Of a DNA stretch of 21,546 nt, positions 6,241 through 13,084 are shown in pieces. A model generated the notes under the pieces. The model saw nothing but the letters and a program-made list of their open reading frames with translations. It searched no databases and had not been told where the DNA came from. The stretch is taken from NCBI GenBank assembly GCA_023228245.1, contig JALOBN010000042.1, forward strand, positions 1 to 21,546, given 5' to 3'. This stretch comes from Candidatus Pacearchaeota archaeon. Its GTDB lineage: Archaea > Nanoarchaeota > Nanoarchaeia > Pacearchaeales > GW2011-AR1. A program made the translations under genes and the position numbers. Positions within the stretch are counted from its first letter, which is position 1. The number at the start of each line of letters is the position of its first letter.

Positions 6241-6711
6241 TTTTCAGCATTTTTCCCCAAAAACTGCATCTTAACTCACATCATTTATTTACTAGATCAA
6301 TGCGCTTGAACCTCCAAAATCGCTATGCTCAAAATCGTTATCAGCAAAACAAAAAGTTCTTTGGAGTACTTTTCTAGGCCAATCATCAGGGGTGTGGGCG
6401 GCCAATTCAGTTTATTCTCATAGTATGTAGAATGGGTGAGTTATCAGAATAACAATTCCTATGGATTAATTATTTGACATAAACTGAAAATAAAATTTTG
6501 TTAAGTTAGTTAATAATTAATCAATTGAATAAAAGTATCTAAATTTGAACATTATAGATTAACTGACTATCTTTACATCCTTACACCAATTAAATGTGCG
6601 GATTTGAATTTTAAGTAAAATCATTATTAAAACGACAGAATGAATAACAATTGTTATCTAGCTGGTACCAAGTGATGAGAAGGCGGCGGGGATGGCCTGA
6701 GCAAACTTTTT

Positions 6712-6891
6712 ATGACGATGATCAATGGGAAGGGTATGAAAGATGATAAAATATGCACGCCCATGCCCTGCCCCAAGTGTGGATATCTGGCCGATGGATG
6801 GATTTACAATAATGGCTTTACTGTGCGTATAAAATGCCCACAATGTGAGTATGATAAGGAAACGACAATCGGCTCGGGTAATGATGAATAA
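6712..6891 (+). CDS. Small zinc-ribbon protein
   Basis: A 59-aa protein with two CxxC knuckles (CPKCGYLADGW and KCPQCEYDK) 22 residues apart, a classic zinc ribbon. The rest is short and charged. Starts at 6712, 6718 or 6736 are all in frame; the last is preceded by GGGAAGGGT. Such ribbons mediate nucleic-acid or protein contacts, for example in transcription factors or replication accessories. No other domain is present. It is isolated, with no same-strand neighbour until 7422. Confidence 0.75.
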   Translation: MTMINGKGMKDDKICTPMPCPKCGYLADGWIYNNGFTVRIKCPQCEYDKETTIGSGNDE

Positions 6892-6944
6892 GGGAAAGAG
6901 AAGCATGCTATTTTGGCGCTTTTTTGCCGCCAATAACATAATTT

Positions 6945-7115
6945 TCATCGCTCTTCCCGGCTGGTCGTTGTGCGCGAGGAACAGCTCTCTCTCTCGGCTC
7001 CCTGGCAGGTGCAGGACGGCTCTCCTCGGGGGCTCCAGGCTCACCCCTCAGCAGCTCGGGCGGCTCCCCATGGGGGCAGGTCGAGGACGTTGGCCGCCAG
7101 GAGGTGAAGTCGAAG
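6945..7115. other. GC-rich inserted segment
   Basis: About 170 bp of clearly higher GC than both flanks (tracts such as CTCGGGCGGCTCC and CCATGGGGGCAGG). On the minus strand, fragments such as LLAANVLDLPPWGAARAAEG and LEPPRRAVLHLPGSRERELFLAHNDQ are open in different frames. This looks like a decayed piece of a GC-rich gene. I do not recognise it. The rest of 6892-7421 has a TATA-like TAATATATAAAAAC (7132-7145) and inverted repeat AATTTCG/CGAAATT (7252-7290). Confidence 0.45.
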
Positions 7116-7363
7116 CATAGCGATTTTCGCATCTAATATATAAAAACTTTGCACCGTCGTATGGAAAGCACACGCCGAAAAATGCCTTAAAATGCGCAGG
7201 AAAACTCAAAACTGCGATTAAAACGCTCAACTTCTGTGTCTGAAATCGATGAATTTCGCCTTGGCACAATTAGCTATTTAAGCCGAAATTTCCATTTTAT
7301 TATCTGTATAACGGATCGAATGGGATGAATGAAAAACTGATTATGTAACGGAAAGTTAGAGCA

Positions 7364-7385
7364 ACGGCGCGTTGGCCCGCGCCGT
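7364..7385. promoter_or_regulatory. GC hairpin upstream of the replication operon
   Basis: ACGGCGCG-TTGGCC-CGCGCCGT is a perfect 8-bp GC-rich stem with a 6-nt loop, 37 bp before the first gene of the Rep operon. It may act as an origin cruciform, leader attenuator or boundary terminator. It is the strongest hairpin in the window. Confidence 0.55.
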
Positions 7386-7421
7386 CACTAGAATTGAAAC
7401 CACCTGCTAGGAAGGTTTCTT

Positions 7422-7664
7422 ATGATAAAGGAAACAATACGGCAAGATAAGCCTTTGGGTTCAGTTAACCCATATGAGGATAGACTAGGAATAATCCATA
7501 TCATCGACGACGGCACCCGATGGTCTGGCAAATTGATAGCTATTATCGGGGAAAACTTACTTTTTGAAAAGAAGACCGGCATTCGCGTTTTGGTCAACCC
7601 CGCAGCTTGTAAACTAATTATCGAACTTCAACCTGCCAAGATAATTGCACCGGAACGGTGCTGA
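7422..7664 (+). CDS. Small beta-rich (Lsm-like?) protein, first Rep-operon gene
   Basis: An 80-aa protein that predicts as five short strands (LGIIHIIDDG, TRWSGKLIAIIG, NLLFEKKTG, IRVLVNP, CKLIIEL), the pattern of an Sm/Lsm barrel: dG..~~GkLi~i~...l.~. The similarity is weak, and it resembles the better Lsm candidate at the end of the operon (10583). SD AGGAAGG lies 7 nt before ATG 7422. Its stop is one base before the primase ATG, so the genes are translationally coupled. It may bind RNA or single-stranded DNA for replication. Function inferred only. Confidence 0.65.
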   Translation: MIKETIRQDKPLGSVNPYEDRLGIIHIIDDGTRWSGKLIAIIGENLLFEKKTGIRVLVNPAACKLIIELQPAKIIAPERC

Positions 7665-7665
7665 G

Positions 7666-8514
7666 ATGGATCCATCTTTTATCAGAGCCTTGCAGAAGAT
7701 CCCACCCCAGCTCCGAGAGAGGCCCGGCGCAAGGTTTACGGTTATCATCAATGGGCAAAAGAAGCCAGAGGGCAAGGACTGGTCTGGCATCAATGGGGCA
7801 AACTATGCCATTAACGACGCGCCGTTAGCGGGCTATCTGGCTGAAGGCCATAACTACGGCGTGCTCACCGGCATTGGTGCCCTTGTGGTCCTTGATGTAG
7901 ATGATATTGCCCGGCTTGAGGCTCTTGGAATAATCAAGGAGCTGCCTGAGACCTTCACAGTGAAGACCGGGCGAGGTGGATTGCACTTCTATCTACTCTG
8001 CAAGGAGCTGAAGGATAAGATCATTTTAGAGGATCCTGAGTTGAAGGACATCGAGGGCGATCCTCTCCACCTGGGAGAGCTGCAGGCAATGGGGCAGCAG
8101 GTAGTTGGGCCGAACTCAATTCACCCGAACGGCAACAGATACGAAATCATCAAGGACTTGCCTATTGCCACTATCACAAAAGATGCTCTCTTGCAGATCC
8201 TAAGCCCGCTCAATCAGATCAACACACAAGAAGCAGAGCACAAGCGGCGCAAGTCTGGAAGATCATCAATTGGCGATTCAATCCCCATTGAATCAATCTG
8301 TTGGCCGAAGGACATCAAGGAAAGAGCAGGGGCAGAGGTCCGAGGATCTCACCCCTTACACGGTAGCGAGTCTGGCAAGAACTTCGCTGTGAATACCGCG
8401 AAAAATTGCTGGCATTGCTTCAGGCATAAGAGCGGCGGCGGCCCTCTTGAATGGATCGCAGTTCAAAAAGGTATCATTCGCTGTGAGGATGCTAAGCCGG
8501 GGTGCCTGCGATGA
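7666..8514 (+). CDS. Archaeo-eukaryotic primase-polymerase with zinc finger
   Basis: A prim-pol of the archaeo-eukaryotic primase superfamily (bifunctional DNA primase/polymerase N-terminal type), which synthesises primers at the plasmid origin. The metal-binding acids are in LVVLDVDD (Asp77, Asp79). The nucleotide motif is TGRGGLHFY (His107). The third block is GELQAMGQQVVGPNSIHPNG (about 137-156), typical of this family. A C-terminal CHC2-like zinc module follows (about 237-275: SHPLHGSESGKNF...CWHCFRHKSGGG), with His replacing one Cys. I use ATG 7666; the longer TTG start overlaps the previous gene. The stop overlaps the helicase start as ATGA. At 282 aa it is a compact primase lacking its own helicase, which is supplied by the next gene. 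Confidence 0.9.
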   Translation: MDPSFIRALQKIPPQLRERPGARFTVIINGQKKPEGKDWSGINGANYAINDAPLAGYLAEGHNYGVLTGIGALVVLDVDDIARLEALGIIKELPETFTVKTGRGGLHFYLLCKELKDKIILEDPELKDIEGDPLHLGELQAMGQQVVGPNSIHPNGNRYEIIKDLPIATITKDALLQILSPLNQINTQEAEHKRRKSGRSSIGDSIPIESICWPKDIKERAGAEVRGSHPLHGSESGKNFAVNTAKNCWHCFRHKSGGGPLEWIAVQKGIIRCEDAKPGCLR

Positions 8515-10586
8515 GCAGCAAGTATGATGAGACGCTCAAGGCGGCCAAAGAGATGGGAATAGAGATCCCAACCCAAACCGGCCCGACCCTTGAGGATGCA
8601 CTTCTTTTCATAGCCGATAGATGCGACGGCGCAAGCAGTACCGACGGGCAGGGATTCAATAAGCTGGATACGACCTTCGGAAAGGCCATGGCCGATAAGG
8701 TCCGGGCCGGTAAGAGGCTATCAAGGCAGGAGTACAAAGATGTCTACAAGATGCTGAAGAACTACAACAACAAGCAGCTTATACCGTCTGATATGGATAT
8801 TAGGCTGATTCCAAAAGATCAGCCCGAAATGGAGATCATACCCGAAGAGCCCGAGAGGGAGCAACCTTCCCCGGAGACAGTCGCCGCGGCCCATGAGATC
8901 CTAGAGCACAAGAGCCCGATAGACGCACACTTGGATTATGTCAAAGGGCGGATTTACGGCGGCGAAGCCCCGGCGAGAGTCATCACAATGGCCGGCTATT
9001 CTACATATCTACCCCCGGACGATAGGTTCCACTCTGATGTAGTGGGATCCGCTCAGAGCGGCAAATCCGCAAACACTACCACCGCATTGGAGACATTCCC
9101 AGAAGAGAATGTTATTGTCACCTCGGAGGCATCGCCAAAATCTCTTTACTATCTAGCTCAGAAAACACCGGAAAGGCTGAAGGATGCTATCGTTTACATT
9201 GACGATGCACGCAACGAACATATCCCCTTACTGAAAACCTTCAGGAACGAGGGCAATGTCACTCCCCGAAACCTTACGGTCGTAGATGGTGAGGTTATGG
9301 AGATGGTAGTTCAACACCGACCCGTGGTTATTGCATCCTCCGTAACACCATTAAGAGACATGGAGCAGCAAGCCACTAGCAGAGCCTTCCTTGCGTCAAT
9401 TTCCGACCCGACCCCGGAAGAAGAAAAGAAAGTCAGGGCGGCAATAAGGCAGCATGCCAGGGCGGGCGCTATCATGACACATGGTACGGATGAGAAGCTA
9501 AACATCCTTCGAACAATGGTCCGTATCCTCAGAGACGAGGGCGTGAGGGAGGTACTTGTGCCCTTCGATCCACATGAGCCCAACGGGGCAGACCGACGCG
9601 GTACAGGGCAGTTTATGAGGCTGATTAAGATCTCAGCTTTCATCAACCAATTTCAGAGACCTATCATGGAACTTTCAGATGGTCGAAAGTTCGTATTAGC
9701 CGTCTATGAGGACCTTGCCACCGCGGCGCAAGTTTGGTTTGACTTTGCCGAAGGACAGGAGTTCAAGATATCAGCCAGGGCGGTGGATGTGCTCAAAGCA
9801 ATTCCCGAAGCATGGCCGGGAAAGATGGCGCCCACCATATCCAAAGAGATGGGCAAAGGGCAGCGAACCATTGAGCGCTACCTTGAGGATCTTTATGAAG
9901 CGGGCATAGTGAGCCGCGAAAAGATAACCGCTCCAGGCATGCCATATGGATATTGGGTAGAGCCTGAGATGCGACAAAAAGCCCTGTCGCAAATAACAGA
10001 TACAGTAGACGTTGCGCTGAATAGCGACAGAATCACGACAAAAAATCTTTGTCGCAAATATATGGCCGAAAAAACGTCCTATTCGTTAAAGGACTCAATT
10101 AAAGAGTTCTTTAGTAATAGCGACATAGATATTAAGAGAATGTATAAGGAAATAAAAAATAAGGGCATCCTTGCTGAGGGAGAGGGCCCCGAAAAAATTT
10201 ATCTCTCTCTCTTTTTCAGAAAAACGTGTCGTGATTCGGTAAATGTGGCTAATGATAGCGATGAATCGCGACAAAGCAAAATGTCGCTATTGTCGCAAAT
10301 CCCTGCTGATAGCGATTCTGAAAATGTCGCAAATACCCCAAATTCTGTCGCTATTCCAACGATAGGCCCTCATTCCCGTAAAGAGGATCCCGGCTATCAG
10401 GCGTTCAAGGCTAACGTGCAACGCTGGAGCCGGAACACTTGCCGGTTATGTGGTGCGCACTTTGAGGATCCGCTCACAATCGGCTATCATGGTGGCGGCT
10501 ATATCTGTGAAAGGTGCCGGCGAGACGGTGCACCTGCAGAACCGCCAAAGGCAGATGCACAAGCTCGATTAGGAGAGGTAGCATGA
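8511..10586 (+). CDS. Replicative helicase/initiator ATPase with wHTH and zinc finger
   Basis: The helicase half of the Rep pair, 691 aa. The N-terminus has a DGASSTDGQGFNKLD motif known from plasmid and phage helicase-primase proteins. Walker A is GSAQSGKSA (about 179-187), Walker B is VYIDDA (about 228-233), a sensor-like VVIASS is near 275, and TSRAFLASI (Arg291) is a probable arginine finger, so it is a P-loop (AAA+-like) ring ATPase. A winged helix follows (about 415-480: VDVLKAIPEAW...TISKEMGKGQRTIERYLEDLYEAGIV), then a Ser/Asp/Lys-rich linker carrying DNA iterons (about 490-620), then a CRLC...CERC zinc finger. ATG 8511 overlaps the primase stop. The whole linker is AT-rich, unlike the rest of the gene. 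Confidence 0.9.
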   Translation: MSSKYDETLKAAKEMGIEIPTQTGPTLEDALLFIADRCDGASSTDGQGFNKLDTTFGKAMADKVRAGKRLSRQEYKDVYKMLKNYNNKQLIPSDMDIRLIPKDQPEMEIIPEEPEREQPSPETVAAAHEILEHKSPIDAHLDYVKGRIYGGEAPARVITMAGYSTYLPPDDRFHSDVVGSAQSGKSANTTTALETFPEENVIVTSEASPKSLYYLAQKTPERLKDAIVYIDDARNEHIPLLKTFRNEGNVTPRNLTVVDGEVMEMVVQHRPVVIASSVTPLRDMEQQATSRAFLASISDPTPEEEKKVRAAIRQHARAGAIMTHGTDEKLNILRTMVRILRDEGVREVLVPFDPHEPNGADRRGTGQFMRLIKISAFINQFQRPIMELSDGRKFVLAVYEDLATAAQVWFDFAEGQEFKISARAVDVLKAIPEAWPGKMAPTISKEMGKGQRTIERYLEDLYEAGIVSREKITAPGMPYGYWVEPEMRQKALSQITDTVDVALNSDRITTKNLCRKYMAEKTSYSLKDSIKEFFSNSDIDIKRMYKEIKNKGILAEGEGPEKIYLSLFFRKTCRDSVNVANDSDESRQSKMSLLSQIPADSDSENVANTPNSVAIPTIGPHSRKEDPGYQAFKANVQRWSRNTCRLCGAHFEDPLTIGYHGGGYICERCRRDGAPAEPPKADAQARLGEVA
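9970..10355. repeat. TGTCGC iteron cluster, candidate replication origin in coding DNA
   Basis: TGTCGC occurs ten times (both strands): plus at 9985, 10050, 10282, 10291, 10325, 10346; minus at 9971, 10024, 10120, 10268. Longer forms are TGTCGCAAAT at 9985, 10050, 10291, 10325 and TGTCGCTATT at 10282, 10346 (minus at 10020 and 10116). Fewer than one would be expected by chance in 386 bp. A perfect CGACAAA/TTTGTCG stem sits at 10036-10054. The tract 10080-10165 is strongly AT-rich, like a duplex-unwinding element. The cluster is confined to the linker of the helicase gene. Binding by the wHTH of the same protein is inferred. Confidence 0.75.
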
Positions 10587-10831
10587 GACTTCCCGCGCCG
10601 GAGATCTCCTCCGATCCATTCATGGAGCTGGAAGGCAAACGCATTGTCTGCAAGGTGGACGGCCAGCAGATAAGAGGCCGTTTGATATCTGTCCTAGATG
10701 GGTTTCTGACCCTGCAAGAAGACCGAAGCAGACCTCGGATTACCTTGAACAAATACGAAATTAGTAGCATAAACGAAGAGCAGAGGCCCATTTCCCAGTC
10801 TCCTAAACTCACACGAATGTTCTGGAGGTAA
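10583..10831 (+). CDS. Lsm-like small protein, last Rep-operon gene
   Basis: 82 aa with a good Sm/Lsm-like pattern: MELEGKRIVCKVDGQQIRGRLISVLDGFLTLQED (Sm1-like, with the central G-x-L and D-x-F) and ITLNKYEISSIN (Sm2-like). Lsm proteins form rings binding U-rich RNA. Here it may bind single-stranded nucleic acid for replication or control. The start ATG overlaps the helicase stop as ATGA, with SD AGGAGAGG before it; the upstream in-frame start would lie inside the helicase gene and is rejected. It shares shape with the first gene of the operon, suggesting an old duplication. Confidence 0.65.
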   Translation: MRLPAPEISSDPFMELEGKRIVCKVDGQQIRGRLISVLDGFLTLQEDRSRPRITLNKYEISSINEEQRPISQSPKLTRMFWR

Positions 10832-10854
10832 ACGCAAGTGCCTAACATAAATAA

Positions 10855-10938
10855 AAATGTATAGATATAAACATGCATCGACGCATTTGTTTTCGTTTAA
10901 GATGCAATAAACGTGCAATGTGCAAATGTATTATTGCA
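10855..10938 (+). promoter_or_regulatory. Promoter region with inverted repeat
   Basis: A TATA-like TAGATATAAAC (about 10861-10871) is followed by inverted repeat TGCAATAA (10903-10910) and TTATTGCA (10931-10938), and several TGCAAT/GCAAAT half-sites between. Probably promoter and operator for the small gene at 10999. Confidence 0.4.
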
Positions 10939-10998
10939 GAGATTTGATCATTAGCAGGAAAGTGAGAATTATGTCAGAAAGAATTGATCCGGCAGTCT

Positions 10999-11169
10999 AT
11001 GGCAATTTTAGCAGACAAGCTTACAGAGTTGGAGAAAGGCAACGCATTGAGCGAACAATCTGTGGATGAGCTTGCCGGAATGGTTCTAACCCAAATTCAA
11101 GCCGTGGTTGATATCTCCCTGGCAACCAACGAGGCCGAAAAGCTGGAGATAATGAATAGGTACCTGTGA
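10999..11169 (+). CDS. Small helical protein, 56 aa
   Basis: Reading from ATG 10999 gives MAILADKLTELEKGNALSEQ... to IMNRYL, a clean two-helix coiled-coil-like protein, acidic. The SD AGCAGGAAAGTGAG lies before another ATG (10971), which opens a different frame to 11069 (MSERIDPAVYGNFSRQ...). A single-base shift near 10990 would join the two into one 66-aa protein, so a frameshift is possible. In-frame TTG 10984 is also possible. Role unknown; it may accompany the HTH gene downstream. Confidence 0.55.
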   Translation: MAILADKLTELEKGNALSEQSVDELAGMVLTQIQAVVDISLATNEAEKLEIMNRYL

Positions 11170-11198
11170 GGAAATAAATTGACGTAAAGATGGCATAC

Positions 11199-11246
11199 TT
11201 TGTACATTGATATATCTATTTTCCTTATTGTACAAAAATATATATG
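11199..11246 (+). promoter_or_regulatory. Promoter/operator of the terminase-small-like gene
   Basis: TTTGTACA (11199-11206) and TGTACAAA (11229-11236) are inverted 8-mers 22 bp apart. A TATA stretch AAATATATATG (about 11236-11246) overlaps the second arm and lies 25-35 nt before ATG 11271. GTACATTAAGG occurs again at 11252. Good autoregulation geometry for the HTH protein that follows. Confidence 0.6.
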
Positions 11247-11270
11247 CGTTGGGTACATTAAGGATAACAT

Positions 11271-11807
11271 ATGACAAAACCAGACAAAAACCGACAGCTA
11301 TCCATAGAGCAGGCTAATGCCCTTGAACATCTGCTGCAGGGCCAAAGTGATAGAGCTGTAGCTGAGGCCGTGGGCGTAGCCCGGCAGACTATCTGGGAGT
11401 GGCGCAACCATGATCCCCTTTTCATAGCCGAGCTGAATCGGCAGAGGTTCGAGATGTGGACAGAGGCCCGCGAGAGGCTGAAATCCCTGGCCAATCATGC
11501 TTTGGATGTTGTAGAGCTGCATCTTGGCAGTGGTGATCCTAAAGCCTCCCTGGCGGCAGCCAAGTGCATTCTGCAGGGCACCAGGCTCTTGGGTGATACA
11601 GATCTGCCCAAGGAAGGCCCAACGACTCCCGAGGGCGTGATCATGGCTGAGCTGCGGACTGACGCCCGGCGGGAGCTGGCCGCCAAAGAGGGGCCGGCTA
11701 TATCGAGATTTTTCGATCCATTTATGGAAGAGGAACTTTCGGCCAGGGTCGAGGATTTGGCCAAGAGCAGATTGAAGAAAGCAATGGCAGAAGTGGGGCT
11801 TGCATGA
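11271..11807 (+). CDS. HTH protein resembling phage terminase small subunits
   Basis: 178 aa. Residues about 10-55 form a helix-turn-helix (LSIEQANALEHLLQGQSDRAVAEAVGVARQTIWEWRNHDPLF) as in phBC6A51-like/terminase small proteins and transposase HTH units. Then comes a long helical region (RERLKSLANHALDVVELHLGSGDPKASLAAAKCILQG) typical of terminase small oligomers, and an acidic-basic C-terminus. It binds DNA; in phages it picks the packaging site. No large terminase is in the window, so here it may be a regulator or a relic. The stop overlaps the HNH gene start as ATGA. SD AAGGA lies before ATG 11271. Confidence 0.75.
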   Translation: MTKPDKNRQLSIEQANALEHLLQGQSDRAVAEAVGVARQTIWEWRNHDPLFIAELNRQRFEMWTEARERLKSLANHALDVVELHLGSGDPKASLAAAKCILQGTRLLGDTDLPKEGPTTPEGVIMAELRTDARRELAAKEGPAISRFFDPFMEEELSARVEDLAKSRLKKAMAEVGLA

Positions 11808-12031
11808 CTACAAAACGTGACTACAAAAAGGAATATCGCGAGTACCACGGCAAACCTGAGCAAATAGCGGCCCGATCACAGCGAAATGCTGCAAGGGCAA
11901 AGGTAGGGCTTACAGTGGGCGATAAAAGAGAATGCGACCACAAGAACCCGATTTCCAACGGTGGAAGCAATCGCATAACCAATCTGCGAGCTGTGGCAAG
12001 GAGCACAAACCGCAAGAAGGGAGCGAAATGA
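11804..12031 (+). CDS. HNH nuclease-like protein
   Basis: 75 aa with an HNH-type core: a basic helix (PEQIAARSQRNAARAKVGL), then DHKNPISNGGSNRITNLRAVARSTNRKKG, the classic D-H...GG...N-L-R...N-R-x-K pattern. The first His pair is DH (residues about 45-46); N59 in TNLR and N69 in TNRKKG fit the HNH metal site. Zinc Cys pairs are absent, as in many small phage HNH proteins. It is translationally coupled to the terminase-small-like gene, the usual neighbour in phages, which suggests a packaging-derived module. Confidence 0.82.
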   Translation: MTTKRDYKKEYREYHGKPEQIAARSQRNAARAKVGLTVGDKRECDHKNPISNGGSNRITNLRAVARSTNRKKGAK

Positions 12032-12039
12032 TAGATATA

Positions 12040-12069
12040 TGGGAAGAAGAGACCCCGCCTCTTCTCCCA
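12040..12069. terminator. Bidirectional terminator hairpin
   Basis: TGGGAAGAAGAG and CTCTTCTCCCA pair over 11 bp with one bulged A and a 7-nt loop. It sits between the convergent HNH gene and the exported protein gene at 12080. Confidence 0.6.
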
Positions 12070-12079
12070 CATGATATGT

Positions 12080-12583
12080 TTATTTGACGATAAAAGATTG
12101 GCAGATTGCAACGAACTGGTCCTTAGTGTAAGTAGCGATGGTTTTGCCCTGATAACGCACATCACTGTAGCCATGAACTATGATATACTTGCCATTCTCT
12201 TTAGAGTAGTCTATGAAACCTCGAAACCTGTATTGGGGATTTCCATCAATATCATTACCAAGCTGTTCGACATTGAATAGCATTGGCTTGCCATCATCTG
12301 TTACCATCTCTTCAAAATCATTCCCTGGGCCGATAAAACCCTCCGCGTAATCCTGTAAATCCTTAGAAAGAGCAGATTCTTGCCAATTGATGCCAATTAT
12401 GGGTTTAGTCGTTCCCGGCATAACTAACCTTGAAATATCTCCGGATTCGACCGTATATGGAAGATTTATCTCAATGGTGCCTATATCAGATTCAAAAGTT
12501 TGAACACTAGCTGATACTACGCCTACCGGAATGAACAGCATTATAGCTATCATCAAACCTTTAATATTAAATTTTAGGCTCAT
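12080..12583 (-). CDS. Exported protein with signal peptide, 167 aa
   Basis: The N-terminus MSLKFNIKGLMIAIMLFIPVGVVSA is a signal peptide. The mature part is beta-rich (FESDIGTIEINLPYTVE..., PIIGINWQESALSKDLQDYAEGFI..., GKPMLFNVEQLG..., YRFRGFIDYSKENGKYIIVHGYSDVRYQGKTIATYTKDQFVAICQSF), the layout of small surface proteins of methanogens: strands, a helix, strands, then a last helix as in PsbP/Mog1-like folds. The family is not certain. A TATA-like TTAAAATA near 12610 and an inverted repeat (12592-12610) at the start region suggest a leaderless, regulated transcript. Confidence 0.75.
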   Translation of the reverse strand: MSLKFNIKGLMIAIMLFIPVGVVSASVQTFESDIGTIEINLPYTVESGDISRLVMPGTTKPIIGINWQESALSKDLQDYAEGFIGPGNDFEEMVTDDGKPMLFNVEQLGNDIDGNPQYRFRGFIDYSKENGKYIIVHGYSDVRYQGKTIATYTKDQFVAICQSFIVK

Positions 12584-12591
12584 GTTTTACT

Positions 12592-12610
12592 AAATAGTTT
12601 AATACTATTT
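12592..12610 (-). promoter_or_regulatory. Inverted repeat at the 12080-12583 promoter
   Basis: AAATAGT-TTAAT-ACTATTT is a perfect 7-bp inverted repeat, 9-27 nt before the ATG, overlapping the likely TATA box and transcription start. Confidence 0.45.
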
Positions 12611-12655
12611 TAACTCTTTATCTTGTCGTAGAAATCTACATGCTTTTACATGTTT

Positions 12656-12709
12656 GACCCAAAGGTTTTTCGTTAGAACATTCGTCTCCTTAAAAGAGGA
12701 GGGAAATTT
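12656..12709 (+). promoter_or_regulatory. Shared cassette leader, copy A
   Basis: GACCCAAAGG-TTTTTCGTTAGA followed by an SD hairpin (CTCCT-TAAAAG-AGGAG) and GGAGGG, then ATG. First of five related leaders (others before 13085, 13869, 14472, 15269). CGTTAGA begins 39 nt before the ATG. Confidence 0.7.
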
Positions 12710-13018
12710 ATGAAGAGAATAATACTTGCAAGTCTTATACTGCTGTCGTTGGCTATCTCATTGGAGATTGCGCCAGCACTGTCCAATGGTGCTGAGCATC
12801 CCAATGATGTGGTGGAGCTTGCCGCCCAAAGCACCTTAACGGGTGGCAACTCACTTGGTACTTGTGATTATATCGGAAACAGTAATACGCATAAGTTCCA
12901 CGTGCCGGGGTGTTCATGGGTGCCGAAGATTAACCCAGAGCATAAGGTTTGCTTCTCAAGTGCTAGCAGCGCGATAGCTGCAGGATATGCAGCTTGCAAG
13001 AAATGTCATCCTGCTTAA
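12710..13018 (+). CDS. Secreted Ada-type zinc-binding protein
   Basis: The signal peptide MKRIILASLILLSLAISLEIAPALS is followed by a short linker and a C-terminal domain (about 52-102: YIGNSNTHKFHVPGCSWVPKINPEHKVCFSSASSAIAAGYAACKKCHP). This is the Ada metal-binding-like module, with Cys in PGCSW, CKKC and a fourth in KVCF. This domain is often fused to secreted thermonucleases. The element also codes for such a nuclease at 3371, but as a separate protein. Role: zinc binding outside the cell, partner unknown. It carries cassette leader copy A and a strong SD. Confidence 0.85.
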   Translation: MKRIILASLILLSLAISLEIAPALSNGAEHPNDVVELAAQSTLTGGNSLGTCDYIGNSNTHKFHVPGCSWVPKINPEHKVCFSSASSAIAAGYAACKKCHPA

Positions 13019-13028
13019 TAGATCAAAT

Positions 13029-13084
13029 CACCCAAACCCTTTTCGTTAGAACCTCCAATATTGAAATAAGATTAAGAGGGATTA
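13029..13084 (+). promoter_or_regulatory. Shared cassette leader, copy B
   Basis: CACCCAAACCC-TTTTCGTTAGAACCTCCAATATT...AAGATT, then AGAGGG and ATG. CGTTAGA starts 41 nt before the ATG. An AATATT/AAGATT stem with one mismatch replaces the ATCTT/AAGAT stem of copies C-E. Confidence 0.7.

Noticed and set aside
6658..7044. Minus-strand 128-aa ORF
   Set aside because: It is antisense to a clear zinc-ribbon gene and passes through the GC island; no coding pattern across its length.
7380..7405. CRISPR-like ending (GAATTGAAACC)
   Set aside because: Only one copy, with no second repeat near it.
9311..9646. Minus-strand ORF of 111 aa
   Set aside because: Shadow of the helicase ATPase domain in a GC-rich codon region.
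10514..10582. Longer start for the Lsm-like protein
   Set aside because: It would overlap the helicase zinc finger; the ATGA overlap with SD at 10583 fits the operon pattern.
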